64,000 nt of DNA from positions 2,480,001-2,544,000 of the forward strand of contig OZ252227.1 in the NCBI GenBank assembly GCA_965249175.1, given 5' to 3'. This stretch comes from CAZYFH01 sp965249175 (GTDB taxonomy: Bacteria > Acidobacteriota > Vicinamibacteria > Vicinamibacterales > UBA8438). Shown here one piece after another: positions 26,319 to 35,608 of this stretch (position 1 is its first letter; each line of letters starts with the position of its first letter). The position numbers and the translations under genes were made by a program. The notes beneath the pieces were generated by a model, which saw only the letters and a list, made by a program, of their open reading frames with translations, was not told the DNA's origin and did not search any database.

Positions 26319-27646
26319 GCGGCCTGCTTCTTCGACGTCGTCGTGTCGATCTTCAGTTCTCGCTTCAATGCGGCCCGAAGCGTGGGAAGGTGGCGGTAGC
26401 CCCTCACCCTTCGTAAGCGCGGTTCGATGTCCAGGAGGGCGGTCGCCAGCCAGCGGTGGCGTTGGCTCGAGCTCTGCCAGTGATCTACCTTCGCGCAGCG
26501 TTCCTCGACCAGCGCATTGACCGACTCCAGACAGTTCGTCGTCTTCAGCGACCGGCCCAGCACTCCGTACACGCCCAATCGATGTAACGTCAGGGTTTCG
26601 TCCAGGCCTTCCGCCAAGCTGTCAGCCGCCGACTGGTTCCGCTCGTCCAACTCGCCGTGGAGCGTCTCGAGCGCACCGAGGGCCTCGTCGTAGTCCGGCC
26701 GGTTGTACGCTCGCTGGAGACGCTGACGCCACACCGCCTGCTCGGGCTTGGCCAGGTAGCTCACCACGTTCTCGCGCTTGTGCCACTGGCACCGTTGGAC
26801 CAGGGCCCGGCCCCGGAAGGCCTTCCGGACGGCCGTGCGGAGCCCCTTGCCGCCATCGAGGATGACCAGCACACCCTGGGAGAGGTCGAGGCCCCGCTCG
26901 ACCAACGACCGCAGGAACGGTGTGAGCACCGTCGCGTTCTCCGTGTCCGTTTCGACGAAGCCCAGGAAGCGTTTCTCCCCAGACAGCGTGATGCCTAGCG
27001 CGATGACCATCGTCGCGTCAGCGAACGTCTTGCCGTCCAGGAACACGGCCACCACGTCCTCATCGGATAGGTCCCGCTCCTGGAACGCCCGTAGCTGCGC
27101 CGCGCTGGCCTGGATGAACCCCCGGGACACCGTCGAACTCGACAGCCCGATCGCCCCGGGAATCGCCGCCGCGGCCGCCGCGTAGTTGCGGCACGAGATC
27201 CCGTAGAGCACCCGTCGCAGCAGCGCGTCGTCCACCTCGCGGTCGTCATGCAACGCCGCATACGACCGCAGCGGAATCTCGCTCCCTGCGAGGCGACGAA
27301 TCCGGGGCACGCGAATCGGCACGCGCTGCCCCGCGAGACCCACCGTCCCAGGGTTACTGCCGTGACGGCGTCCACCGACCGACGCGTCCTTCCGGACGTA
27401 GCGCTCGCTCGCCAGCGCCGTCACCTCCTGGTCGAGCAACTCCTGCACATGCATCAGGCCCAGGGGAACCAGCGAGCGGATCAGCTCCACCTTCGCGTCC
27501 AGCTCCAGATCCGCGTAGGCCTCGCGGTGAATGATGTTGACCGAGCCCAGCTTGCGAACTTTCTTGCGCTTCCTGACAGCACGTAGGACACTCATCGTGG
27601 CTCCTCTCTCTCGTGGGGTGATGTCCGTCTTTTGCAACGTCATCAC
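26315..27646 (-). CDS. IS256-family transposase (copy A)
   Basis: A 443-residue transposase nearly identical to copy B, with the same DDE residues (VFLDGKTF, VILDGGKGL, NCLESVNAL). Copy B inserted at its last codons, but the 8-bp duplication rebuilt the stop, so the reading frame is whole. Its own element has lost an adjacent left terminal repeat, which now lies 1.4 kb away beyond copy B. Its Pro in LAKPEQ replaces His of copy B. Confidence 0.93.
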   Translation of the reverse strand: MMTLQKTDITPRERGATMSVLRAVRKRKKVRKLGSVNIIHREAYADLELDAKVELIRSLVPLGLMHVQELLDQEVTALASERYVRKDASVGGRRHGSNPGTVGLAGQRVPIRVPRIRRLAGSEIPLRSYAALHDDREVDDALLRRVLYGISCRNYAAAAAAIPGAIGLSSSTVSRGFIQASAAQLRAFQERDLSDEDVVAVFLDGKTFADATMVIALGITLSGEKRFLGFVETDTENATVLTPFLRSLVERGLDLSQGVLVILDGGKGLRTAVRKAFRGRALVQRCQWHKRENVVSYLAKPEQAVWRQRLQRAYNRPDYDEALGALETLHGELDERNQSAADSLAEGLDETLTLHRLGVYGVLGRSLKTTNCLESVNALVEERCAKVDHWQSSSQRHRWLATALLDIEPRLRRVRGYRHLPTLRAALKRELKIDTTTSKKQAA

Positions 27647-27697
27647 ACCACAGGGTCTGGAGCCGTTTCAATTTTCAACTAAGATTAGCTCACCCTC

Positions 27698-27705
27698 GCT
27701 GCTCA
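27698..27705. repeat. Outer target site duplication, right copy
   Basis: Second GCTGCTCA; pgl sequence resumes here. Confidence 0.85.
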
Positions 27706-28031
27706 GCCTGGGAGACGACGGGCACATCGCGTCACTGTTCCCTGGTCGCACCGATCTCGGTGAGGACGGCCGACTCGTCATCCCGGTAGTTGACAGTCCC
27801 AAGCTGCCGTCCCGACGGGTGACGATGACGCTCGGGATGATCAACCGCGCGAAGCGTGTGTACGTGCTCGCGGCAGGTACCGGGAAGGCGGACGCGTTGG
27901 CGGCGACGATGCACGCGGTTCGTCGGGGTGAGCGCGATACCGTACAGTGGCCGGCGACCGGGATTCGCGTGGAACACGAGAGGGTGGTGTGGTGGGCCGA
28001 CCGCGCCGCTGCAGAAAGGTTGGATCAATGA
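27698..28031 (+). pseudogene. pgl: 6-phosphogluconolactonase, C-terminal fragment
   Basis: Resumes as LLSLGDDGHIASLFPG, the conserved active-site stretch, then RVTMTLGMINRAKRVYVLAAG to a stop at 28031. It is cut from its N-terminal half by 2.87 kb of IS sequence. An ATG at 27531 inside the element is in frame and could yield a hybrid peptide, but it would lack the sugar-binding half. The stop overlaps the pgi start (ATGA), showing the original operon order pgl-pgi. Confidence 0.85.
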
Positions 28032-29767
28032 CGTCGGCAGCGTCGGTGGGGCGTGCGTCGCTACCTGGTCCGCTTGGCGAGGCCGTGGCGGCGGCGACGG
28101 CGGAGTGGGACGCCCGCGGGCTCGTCGGTCGGCTCTGGGCGGGTGACGCGTCGCTATGGACTGGAGCTGATGAGGCTCACTGGCTGGGGTGGCTCGGCTC
28201 GGCGAGTGGTGACGGAGAGGCTCTCGAGACCGCGCTGGCGTTCAGGGACGAGGTCGTGCGGGATGGCTTCACCCATGCGGCGCTCCTCGGCATGGGCGGG
28301 TCGAGCCTCTGTCCGGAAGTGCTGCGCCGGTCGTTCGGACACCTCTCGGGCGCTCCGGATCTTCGTGTGCTCGACTCGACGGATCCGGCGCAGCTGCGGA
28401 CCTTCGAGCGAGCGCTCGATCTCGCGCGGACCCTGTTCATCGTGGCGAGCAAGTCCGGGTCGACGCTCGAACCGACCGTGTTCGAGCGCTATTTCTTTTC
28501 GCGCGTGGCGGAGCGGCATGGGGCGGACACTGCCGGATCGCGTTTCGTCGCGATTACCGACCCGGGCTCGGCGCTCGAACAGCACGCCCTCGCCCACCAG
28601 TACCGGGCCGTGTTTCACGGCGTGCCGAGCGTCGGCGGGCGTTTCTCGGCACTCACGCCGTTCGGGCTGGTGCCTGCGGCCGTGATGGGCATCGATGTGA
28701 CGCGGCTACGCGAGCGTGCCGCGCTCATGGCGGAGGCATGCAGCGCAGACACGCCGATCCGGCAGAATCCCGGGGTCCGCCTCGGGTTGACGCTCGGCGT
28801 TGCCGGTCTTCGCGGGCGAGACAAGGTGACGCTGATCGTCTCTCCCGCCATCAGTCATCTCGGCGCGTGGATCGAGCAGCTGGTCGCGGAGTCGACCGGC
28901 AAGCAGGGAATCGGGCTCATCCCGGTCGACGGCGAGCGGCTCGCGGGGCCGGCCGTCTACGGGGCGGATCGTCTGTTCGTGCATCTACGCCTGGATGCCG
29001 ATCCTGATCCGGAGCAGGACGCCGCGGTGGATCGGATCGCCGCGGCCGGGCACCCCGTGGTCTGGCTGGCGCTTCACGACTGCTTCGATCTGGCGGGCGA
29101 GTTCTTCCGCTGGGAGATGGCGACCGCGGTGGCGGGGGCGGTGCTGGGGATCAATCCGTTCGACCAGCCGGATGTCGAGGCGAGCAAGGTCGCCACACGG
29201 CGTTTGACCGCGCGCTTTGAGGAGCGAGGACGGTGGCCGGACGACACGCCGATCGCGCGGGGCGCCTACGACGGCGGAGAGATCGTGGCGTGTGCGGACG
29301 AGCGTCAGGCGCGGCTGCTTCGCGCCACGGCCGGTTCGGATCGGCTCGACGCGGTCGTCGCAGCCCTTTGCGAACAGCTGCGTCCTGGCGATTACCTGGC
29401 AGTCCTGGCCTATGTCGAGCGATGTGAGGCGCATCGGGCCCCGCTCCAACAACTGCGGCACGATGTGCGTGACGCTCGGCGGGTCGCCACGACCGTCGGA
29501 TTCGGGCCGCGCTTCCTCCACTCGACCGGCCAGACGCACAAGGGTGGACCCGCGAGCGGGGTGTTCCTCCAAGTGACCTGCGCGGACGCCGACGATGTCC
29601 CGGTCCCAGGACGGGCGTATAGCTTTGGCGTCGTGAAAGCCGCCCAGGCGCACGGCGACGGCCAGGTGTTGTCGGAGCGCGCGCGCCGGGTGTTGCGCGT
29701 GCATGTGGCCGGCCCGGTTGGACCAGGGTTGGAGCGTCTCGCGGACATCGTCCGGCACGCGGTCTGA
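28028..29767 (+). CDS. pgi: Glucose-6-phosphate isomerase
   Basis: Interconverts glucose 6-phosphate and fructose 6-phosphate. The 579 residues have LLGMGGSSLCPEV, IVASKSGSTLEPT (phosphate site), ITDPGS, VGGRFSALTPFGLVP and TGQTHKGGPASGVF near the C terminus. The C-terminal part resembles the PGI half of transaldolase-PGI fusions, but no transaldolase domain is present. ATG 28028 overlaps the pgl stop. Normal translation probably relied on coupling to pgl, now broken by the IS. Confidence 0.93.
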   Translation: MTSAASVGRASLPGPLGEAVAAATAEWDARGLVGRLWAGDASLWTGADEAHWLGWLGSASGDGEALETALAFRDEVVRDGFTHAALLGMGGSSLCPEVLRRSFGHLSGAPDLRVLDSTDPAQLRTFERALDLARTLFIVASKSGSTLEPTVFERYFFSRVAERHGADTAGSRFVAITDPGSALEQHALAHQYRAVFHGVPSVGGRFSALTPFGLVPAAVMGIDVTRLRERAALMAEACSADTPIRQNPGVRLGLTLGVAGLRGRDKVTLIVSPAISHLGAWIEQLVAESTGKQGIGLIPVDGERLAGPAVYGADRLFVHLRLDADPDPEQDAAVDRIAAAGHPVVWLALHDCFDLAGEFFRWEMATAVAGAVLGINPFDQPDVEASKVATRRLTARFEERGRWPDDTPIARGAYDGGEIVACADERQARLLRATAGSDRLDAVVAALCEQLRPGDYLAVLAYVERCEAHRAPLQQLRHDVRDARRVATTVGFGPRFLHSTGQTHKGGPASGVFLQVTCADADDVPVPGRAYSFGVVKAAQAHGDGQVLSERARRVLRVHVAGPVGPGLERLADIVRHAV

Positions 29768-29775
29768 GACCGGTC

Positions 29776-31038
29776 CTACGAGTTGGCCAGTGTGGCGCCG
29801 ATCTGCGCGAAGGCGCGCGCGTGGCGCGCGATCAGATCGACGTCGACCGCCGTCGGCCAGCGGTCCTGCGGATGGTGGAACAGTCCATTGTCGCCGAGGA
29901 TCGATAGGTAGCGTCCGCCGCCGTCATAGATGTTGTGCGCCTCGCCGGCGGGTCGCTCGCCGACCGGATGCAGCTGGTCCGGTTGCGCACCCGTGGCGCT
30001 CAACGCATCGAGCGCCACGTGCTGCAACTCGAGACTCGAGGCCTGGAGGCGTGGGCGGCCGCCGATGGCCGCCCCGAAGTTCGCGCCCAGATGAATCCAC
30101 GCGACCGCGCTCGTGACGAGTCTGCTGCGGGTGCGGATGAACTCTTGGAGCCCGTAGTGGCCGAGCTCGTGGCCAGTCGACGCGACGAACACGGTCGTGC
30201 GTCTCGGGGTGGCGGCCCGCATGGCTCGCATCATCTCCAGCCACACGGCAATGCCACCACCGCGCTCGGACGCACAGGTCCACCAGCCACTGCGTGGCGT
30301 CATGACGATCAGCGGCGCGAGCGACGGTTCCGTGCCGAGCAGGGTGGCGGTGACGTTGAACACCTCTTCGGGTCGACGGGTCACATGTGCGACGACCCGT
30401 GTCTCCGCACCCGCTGCAGCCGCCGCATCGAGCCAGGGCCGATGCTGGCTGGCGACCTGTAACACGGGTGGACCGAACGGCTCCTTGAAATCAGGCGCGT
30501 TCATCAACGCCAGGCCTTCGGGCACGCCGTTCGCCGGGCCGCCCGTTACGGTGACGGCGGCCCGGTGTGATGTGGTCCGGCGATAGCCAAGAAGATCCGG
30601 ACCGACGCGTGGTCCCACATGTGCGAGTCCGATGTCGGCAGTGTCCCCGAGCGCACCGAGGCGGCCGCGTACGCCGCTGGCGTCGGTGATGCCACCGTCC
30701 AGCAGGGGGATGCCATCGGCCCAGCGATCGTTCACCTCGACATAGGCGGCCTGGATGGTGGGGCGCGAGAACCCCATCCACTCGATCTCTGGCTCGAGTC
30801 CGGCGTCGGCCACCTGGTCGGCCAGCCACCGGCCGCTCTCGGCGTCGACCGCCGATCCCGTGCGATGGTCACCCTGGCTGTCGTATTCGCGAAGCAGCCG
30901 GGCGATGCGGGCGCGTTGCGCCGCCTCGGCACCGGGCTGTCGGGCAGCAACGCGACGTGAGACGAGCGCGCCCAGGGCCACCGACCCGACCGACCGCAGG
31001 AACTGCTTACGCGTGAGACTCGACGGGGTCGTGGTCAT
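29776..31038 (-). CDS. Exported M28-like protein, metal site degenerate
   Basis: A 420-residue protein with a Tat-like signal (LTRKQFLRSVGSVALGALV) and an M28 peptidase fold. The zinc residues usually in H-x-D, DDNASG and EExGLxGS are mostly altered: TPRSGW, CASERGGG and GHELGHYGLQEF; only the final FHHPQD His region looks normal. It may therefore not be a working aminopeptidase. ATG 31038 has GAGG seven bases upstream. It converges on pgi. Confidence 0.75.
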   Translation of the reverse strand: MTTTPSSLTRKQFLRSVGSVALGALVSRRVAARQPGAEAAQRARIARLLREYDSQGDHRTGSAVDAESGRWLADQVADAGLEPEIEWMGFSRPTIQAAYVEVNDRWADGIPLLDGGITDASGVRGRLGALGDTADIGLAHVGPRVGPDLLGYRRTTSHRAAVTVTGGPANGVPEGLALMNAPDFKEPFGPPVLQVASQHRPWLDAAAAAGAETRVVAHVTRRPEEVFNVTATLLGTEPSLAPLIVMTPRSGWWTCASERGGGIAVWLEMMRAMRAATPRRTTVFVASTGHELGHYGLQEFIRTRSRLVTSAVAWIHLGANFGAAIGGRPRLQASSLELQHVALDALSATGAQPDQLHPVGERPAGEAHNIYDGGGRYLSILGDNGLFHHPQDRWPTAVDVDLIARHARAFAQIGATLANS

Positions 31039-31096
31039 CCGGTCGCCTCACTTGTAGAATCTATGGGACTGTCGCCGACGGTGACGGTCCGCCGGT

Positions 31097-31882
31097 TCAC
31101 GCGCCGGTCCACTGCGGGGCACGCTTCGTCAGGAACGCGTCGACGCCCTCGTGGAAATCGGCGCTCGTATAGCACCGCACGATGAGATCGCGGCCGGCGT
31201 CCGGGGCGATGCGTCGGTGGGCCTGAATCCGGCGCACCATCTCTTTGGTCGCGCGGATGGTCAGCGGTGCGTTCGCGGCCATCGTCTCGGCGTATTCTTG
31301 CACGACTGCGTCGAGTGAGTCAGTCGCGGCGATGCGGTTCACGAGGCCCGCGGTAAGCGCCTCTTCGGCACCCAGGAGCCGTCCCGTAAACAGCAACTCC
31401 TTGAGCCTCGCGGGACCGATGAGGTCGAGTAGCCGCGCGTGGTTCGCGGCCGACAGGCAGTTCCCGAGCGTGCGGGCGATCGGGATGCCGAACCGCGACT
31501 GCGGGGTGCAGACGCGCAGGTCGCAGGCTGCGGCGAGCGCGCATCCACCACCGGTCGCGACCCCGTCGATCTGGGCGATGGTCGGCTTCGAGACCGCCTC
31601 GAGACGGTCGACGACCGCGTCGAGGCGTTGTTCGTAGGCGAGACCATCGGCGGCCGTCGTAAAGTTACGGAACTGGGCGATGTCGGTTCCGGCAACGAAG
31701 GCGCGTCCTCCCGCGCCGCGCAGGATGAGGACACGGATGGCGTCGTCAGCGTCGACCGCGGCGCAGTGTTCGACGAGCGCCTCGTACATCGGCCACGTCA
31801 TGGCGTTCCGTGCGCCCGGGCGGTTGAAGGTCACGACGGCATGCGAGCCGTCCGTCTCGAATTGAACGTGCGGGGTGGACAC
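31097..31882 (-). CDS. Enoyl-CoA hydratase/isomerase family protein
   Basis: A 261-residue crotonase-fold protein. The oxyanion-hole segments are RAFVAGTDIAQF and IDGVATGGGCALAAACDLRV. The usual catalytic Glu positions are not both evident (FGIPIARTLGNCLS), so the reaction cannot be specified. It is divergent from the CoA-transferase gene 44 bases away; both would act on acyl-CoA substrates. Confidence 0.88.
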   Translation of the reverse strand: MSTPHVQFETDGSHAVVTFNRPGARNAMTWPMYEALVEHCAAVDADDAIRVLILRGAGGRAFVAGTDIAQFRNFTTAADGLAYEQRLDAVVDRLEAVSKPTIAQIDGVATGGGCALAAACDLRVCTPQSRFGIPIARTLGNCLSAANHARLLDLIGPARLKELLFTGRLLGAEEALTAGLVNRIAATDSLDAVVQEYAETMAANAPLTIRATKEMVRRIQAHRRIAPDAGRDLIVRCYTSADFHEGVDAFLTKRAPQWTGA

Positions 31883-31926
31883 GATGAGCGCCTCCTGTTT
31901 TGTCTCCGGACACTAGGCCGCACGCG

Positions 31927-33111
31927 ATGGCACGGGCACTGAGCGACGTGCGGGTGTTGGACGTCACGCAGGTGATGGCCGGGCCGTTCTGCGCAATGCT
32001 ACTGTGCGACATGGGCGCCGACGTGATCAAGGTGGAGGCGCCGGGTGGGGATTCGGCTCGACGGATGGCCGGGGCGCGCGGCGATGACAGCGCGGCGTTC
32101 AACGCGGTGAATCGCGGCAAGCGCGGCATCGTGCTCAATCTGAAAACGGACGGCGGCCGGACCGCGCTCCGGCGGCTCGCGTTATCGGCGGACGTGCTGG
32201 TCGAGAATTTCCGACCCGGCGTGATGGCGCAGTTCGGGCTCGATTACGCCGATCTCAGACCGGTCAACGATCGCCTCATCTACACGTCGATCTCCGGCTA
32301 TGGGCGGACCGGACCATCGCGCGGCAAGGGTGGATTCGATCTGGTCGCCCAGGGTGTGTCCGGTCTGATGTCGGTGACCGGCGAAGCCGGTCGCCCCCCG
32401 GTCAAGGCCGGCGTGCCGATTACCGATCTCGGCGCTGGGTTGTTCGCCGTCGCGGGAATCCTTGCGGCGCTCCATCACCGGGAGCGGAGCGGTCGTGGGC
32501 AGCATATCGATACCTCGCTCGTCGATGCGGGCGTCGCGCTGTCCGTGTGGGAGGCCACCGAGCTGTTCTCGAGCGGTGACGCGCCCCGGCCACTCGGATC
32601 CGCCCATCGGATGAGCGCGCCCTATCAAGCGATCCGGTGTGCCGATGGGTACATCACGCTGGGCGCTGCCAATGACCGCCTATTCGCTCGATTGTGCGAG
32701 GTGCTGGGGCACCCCGAGTGGGCCGCGGACCCGGACTACGCGACGGATTCGGCCCGGGTGAGCCATCGTGAACGTCTCGCGACGTGTATCGAGGCGGTGA
32801 CGGTCGAGCAGTCGCGCGCGGTCTGGATTGAGCGGCTTGAAGCGCGGGACATTCCCTGCGGCCCGATCAACGACTACCGAGAGGTGATGCGCGATCCCCA
32901 CGTGCAGGCGCGGCAACTGGTCGTCGAGACAGAGCACCCGACGCTGGGCAAGATCTCGACGCTGGGCACACCGCTCAAGCTGTCGGACACCCCACTCGTG
33001 CCTGGTCGGCCGGCTCCGCTTCTCGGACAACACACAGATGACGTGCTGCATGAGGCGGGGTACACCACGGAGGAGATCGCGACGCTGAAGGCGGCCGGCG
33101 CCGCCCGTTAG
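31927..33111 (+). CDS. Family III CoA-transferase (CaiB/BaiF type)
   Basis: Moves CoA between carboxylic acids. The 394 residues begin LSDVRVLDVTQVMAGPFCAMLLCDMGADVIKVE, the family N terminus. The catalytic Asp lies in HIDTSLVDAGV, and ISGYGRTGP is a CoA-binding loop. A TTG 27 bases upstream is in frame, but ATG 31927 gives the normal N terminus. The substrate is unknown; the crotonase neighbour and the dehydrogenase downstream suggest organic-acid catabolism. Confidence 0.9.
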   Translation: MARALSDVRVLDVTQVMAGPFCAMLLCDMGADVIKVEAPGGDSARRMAGARGDDSAAFNAVNRGKRGIVLNLKTDGGRTALRRLALSADVLVENFRPGVMAQFGLDYADLRPVNDRLIYTSISGYGRTGPSRGKGGFDLVAQGVSGLMSVTGEAGRPPVKAGVPITDLGAGLFAVAGILAALHHRERSGRGQHIDTSLVDAGVALSVWEATELFSSGDAPRPLGSAHRMSAPYQAIRCADGYITLGAANDRLFARLCEVLGHPEWAADPDYATDSARVSHRERLATCIEAVTVEQSRAVWIERLEARDIPCGPINDYREVMRDPHVQARQLVVETEHPTLGKISTLGTPLKLSDTPLVPGRPAPLLGQHTDDVLHEAGYTTEEIATLKAAGAAR

Positions 33112-33170
33112 CGTCACCCGCGCTGTCCAGGACAAGCCGGGCGTATCAGCCGATGTGAGGTGTGGGGTTC

Positions 33171-34271
33171 ATGACGACGTACTCCATTGCGGTGATTCCG
33201 GGTGACGGCATCGGCACGGAAGTCGTGCCCGAAGGCCAACGCGTGCTGGAGGCCGCGGGGCGCGCGTTCGGCTTCGCGTGGCGGTGGACAGCGTTCGACT
33301 GGGGCTGCGAGCTGTACGCCGCCACGGGGAAGATGACGTCGGGTGGTGGCGTTGACGATCTGCGCGCGGTCGACGCGGTCTATCTCGGCGCGGTCGGATA
33401 CCCAGGCGTTGCCGACCATGTGTCGTTGTGGGGGTTGCTGATCCCAATTCGGCGGCGCTTCGACCAGTACGTCAACCTGCGTCCCGTACGGCTCCTGCCG
33501 GGGCTCCGGACGCCGCTGGCTGGACGGTCACCGGCCGACATCGACTTCGTCGTCGTCCGGGAGAACACGGAGGGCGAGTACTCGGAGGTCGGTGGCCGGA
33601 TGTTCGCGGGGACCGAGGACGAGCTTGTCGTGCAGCAGGCGATCTTCACCCGCCGCGGCACCGACCGGGTGATTCGGTACGCCTTCGATCTGGCGCGCAC
33701 GCGGGTCGAACGCCACCTCACCTCCGCGACGAAATCGAACGGCATCATTCACAGCATGCCCTTCTGGGACGAGCGTTTTCGAGCGATCGCCGCGGAGTAT
33801 CCCGACGTGCGGACGGACCAGTTTCACATCGACATCCTCGCAGCGCATCTCGTGCAGCATCCAGATTGGTTCGACGTGATCGTCGCCAGCAACTTGTTCG
33901 GCGACATCCTCTCGGACATTGGGCCCGCGCTCGCCGGGTCGATTGGCCTCGCGCCCGGGGCCAACATCAATCCCGAACGGACACACCCCTCGATGTTCGA
34001 GCCGGTGCATGGGTCGGCGCCCGACATCGCCGGTCAGGGGATCGCCAACCCCATCGGGCAGATCTGGACCGGTGCGATGATGCTCGATCATCTCGGGGAG
34101 CGAGAGGCCGCTGCCGCCGTCGTCCAGGCGATCGAGGCGCACGTCGCGGCCGGCGACTGTCTCACCCGGGATCTGGGTGGCACGGCGTCGACCGTGGACG
34201 TCGGTGCGGCTATTGCCGCCCGCGTTCGGCGCGTCGCGGGGGCGCAGCCCCCGTCTGCCGCTACAGGTTGA
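33171..34271 (+). CDS. D-malate/tartrate-type dehydrogenase
   Basis: NAD-dependent beta-decarboxylating dehydrogenase of the isopropylmalate/isocitrate superfamily. From ATG 33171 it is 366 residues, with IAVIPGDGIGTEVVPEG, NLRPVRLLPG, FVVVRENTEGEYSEVGG, KSNGIIHSMPFW, and FEPVHGSAPDIAG. The ENTEGEYS and WD/ER pattern fit tartrate dehydrogenase or DmlA rather than LeuB. Its last 11 bases overlap amtB on the opposite strand, and a GC hairpin lies within its 3' end. Confidence 0.85.
   Translation: MTTYSIAVIPGDGIGTEVVPEGQRVLEAAGRAFGFAWRWTAFDWGCELYAATGKMTSGGGVDDLRAVDAVYLGAVGYPGVADHVSLWGLLIPIRRRFDQYVNLRPVRLLPGLRTPLAGRSPADIDFVVVRENTEGEYSEVGGRMFAGTEDELVVQQAIFTRRGTDRVIRYAFDLARTRVERHLTSATKSNGIIHSMPFWDERFRAIAAEYPDVRTDQFHIDILAAHLVQHPDWFDVIVASNLFGDILSDIGPALAGSIGLAPGANINPERTHPSMFEPVHGSAPDIAGQGIANPIGQIWTGAMMLDHLGEREAAAAVVQAIEAHVAAGDCLTRDLGGTASTVDVGAAIAARVRRVAGAQPPSAATG
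34238..34256. terminator. GC hairpin of the GGGGC-GNA-GCCCC-GTCT family (copy 1)
   Basis: GGGGGC, loop GCA, GCCCCC, then GTCT, inside the last codons of the dehydrogenase and just past the convergent amtB stop. One of four like elements, all at convergent gene ends. Confidence 0.45.
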
Positions 34272-35556
34272 AGCCGCGCTCGTCGTGTAGCGCCAGGTCC
34301 AGGCCCCCGGCCTCTTCCTCGGTCGTGACGCGCAGACCCATGACGCCGTCGAGCACCTTCACGATGATGAGGGTCATCACGCCGCTGTAGACGATGGTGG
34401 CTCCGGCGCCGATGAACTGCAGCCCGAGCTGACTCCCGATGCCGTTCTCGAGCCCAGAGCCGCCGAACGCCTCCGCGGTGAACACGCCGGTCAGGATGGC
34501 GCCCACGAACCCCCCCACCCCATGCACGCCGAACACGTCGAGGGAATCGTCGTAGCCCATCGACTTCTTGAGACGGCTCGAGGCCAAGTAGCAGAGGATT
34601 CCGGCGGCGAGCCCGATACCGAGCGCCCCGATCGGGCCCACGGTGCCAGATGCTGGCGTGATGGCGACGAGCCCTGCCACCGCACCTGTCGCGATGCCGA
34701 GCGCGCTCGGTTTGCCGTGGGACATCCACTCGATGCTCATCCAGGTGAACCCGGCGGTGGCCGTTGCGATATGGGTGACGGCCATCGCCATCCCGGCGAC
34801 ACCGTCGGCGGCCAACTCGCTGCCGGCGTTGAACCCAAACCATCCGACCCAGAGCATCGAGGCGCCGACCACGGTCAGCACGAGACTGTTCGGCGTCATT
34901 GGCGTCGCCGGGTAGCCTTTGCGTTTGCCGAGCACGATGCAGAGTACGAGGGCGGCGACCCCTGCGTTGATGTGAACGACCGTCCCGCCCGCAAAGTCGA
35001 GGACGCCCATCTCGCCGAGCCAGCCGCCGCCCCACACCCAGTGGGCGACCGGTGCGTAGACCAACGTGACCCAGACCGCCATGAACACCATCATCGTCGA
35101 GAACTTCATGCGTTCGGCGAAGGCACCCACGATGAGGGCGGGCGTGATGATGGCGAAGGTGAGCTGGAACATCTGGAACACCGACTCGGGAATCGTGCCG
35201 TCCACCGTGTCGACGTTGACACCGGCGAGAAAGACCTTGCCCATGCCGATGAAGGCGTTGAGACCGCCGCCGTCACCGAACGCGAGTCCGTACACGAACA
35301 CCGTCCACAGGATCGTGACCAAACAGGTGATCGCAAAGCATTGCATCATGACCGACAGGACGTTCTTGGCCCGCACGAGACCGGCATAGAAGAGCGACAG
35401 CCCGGGAATCGTCATGAACAGGACCAGCACGCTCGACGTGAGCATCCAGGCGGTGTCGCCGGAGTTCAACTCCTGCGCCCACGCGATGCGCGGGAAGGCG
35501 AGGGCGAACGCGGCGGCGAGTCCAACGCAGATGGCAGTAGATGTGAGCGGCTTCAT
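34261..35556 (-). CDS. amtB: Ammonium transporter
   Basis: Inner-membrane ammonia channel. The 431 residues have a cleavable-looking N terminus (AFALAFPRIAWAQ) and about eleven helices. Family landmarks are DFAGGTVVHINAG (Asp160/His168 equivalents) and FGVHGVGGF (His318 equivalent). It follows glnK by 52 bases in the same direction. GlnK would block it when nitrogen is ample. ATG 35556 gives the signal-like start; an in-frame ATG at 35634 overlaps glnK. Confidence 0.95.
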   Translation of the reverse strand: MKPLTSTAICVGLAAAFALAFPRIAWAQELNSGDTAWMLTSSVLVLFMTIPGLSLFYAGLVRAKNVLSVMMQCFAITCLVTILWTVFVYGLAFGDGGGLNAFIGMGKVFLAGVNVDTVDGTIPESVFQMFQLTFAIITPALIVGAFAERMKFSTMMVFMAVWVTLVYAPVAHWVWGGGWLGEMGVLDFAGGTVVHINAGVAALVLCIVLGKRKGYPATPMTPNSLVLTVVGASMLWVGWFGFNAGSELAADGVAGMAMAVTHIATATAGFTWMSIEWMSHGKPSALGIATGAVAGLVAITPASGTVGPIGALGIGLAAGILCYLASSRLKKSMGYDDSLDVFGVHGVGGFVGAILTGVFTAEAFGGSGLENGIGSQLGLQFIGAGATIVYSGVMTLIIVKVLDGVMGLRVTTEEEAGGLDLALHDERGFNL

Positions 35557-35608
35557 GGGTGTGGTTCCCTCCCGATACGTGGCCCTGTCGTGCGGTGTGA
35601 GTCCGGAG

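Larger units (their letters stand above)
24832..27697 (-). mobile_element. IS256-family element (outer copy A), split by a nested copy
   Basis: Element A is 24832-24881 plus 26311-27697 (1437 bases including the duplicated 8). Its ends are imperfect inverted repeats sharing GAG, TCTTAGTTGAAA and ACGGCTCC in register over about 39 bases. It carries one transposase (26315-27646). It entered pgl, duplicating GCTGCTCA. Copy B later entered it at its left end, exactly across the transposase stop codon. Confidence 0.85.

Noticed and set aside
27531..27697. Functional Pgl made from an ATG inside the IS
   Set aside because: The frame is open, but the N-terminal half with the sugar-phosphate site would be missing.
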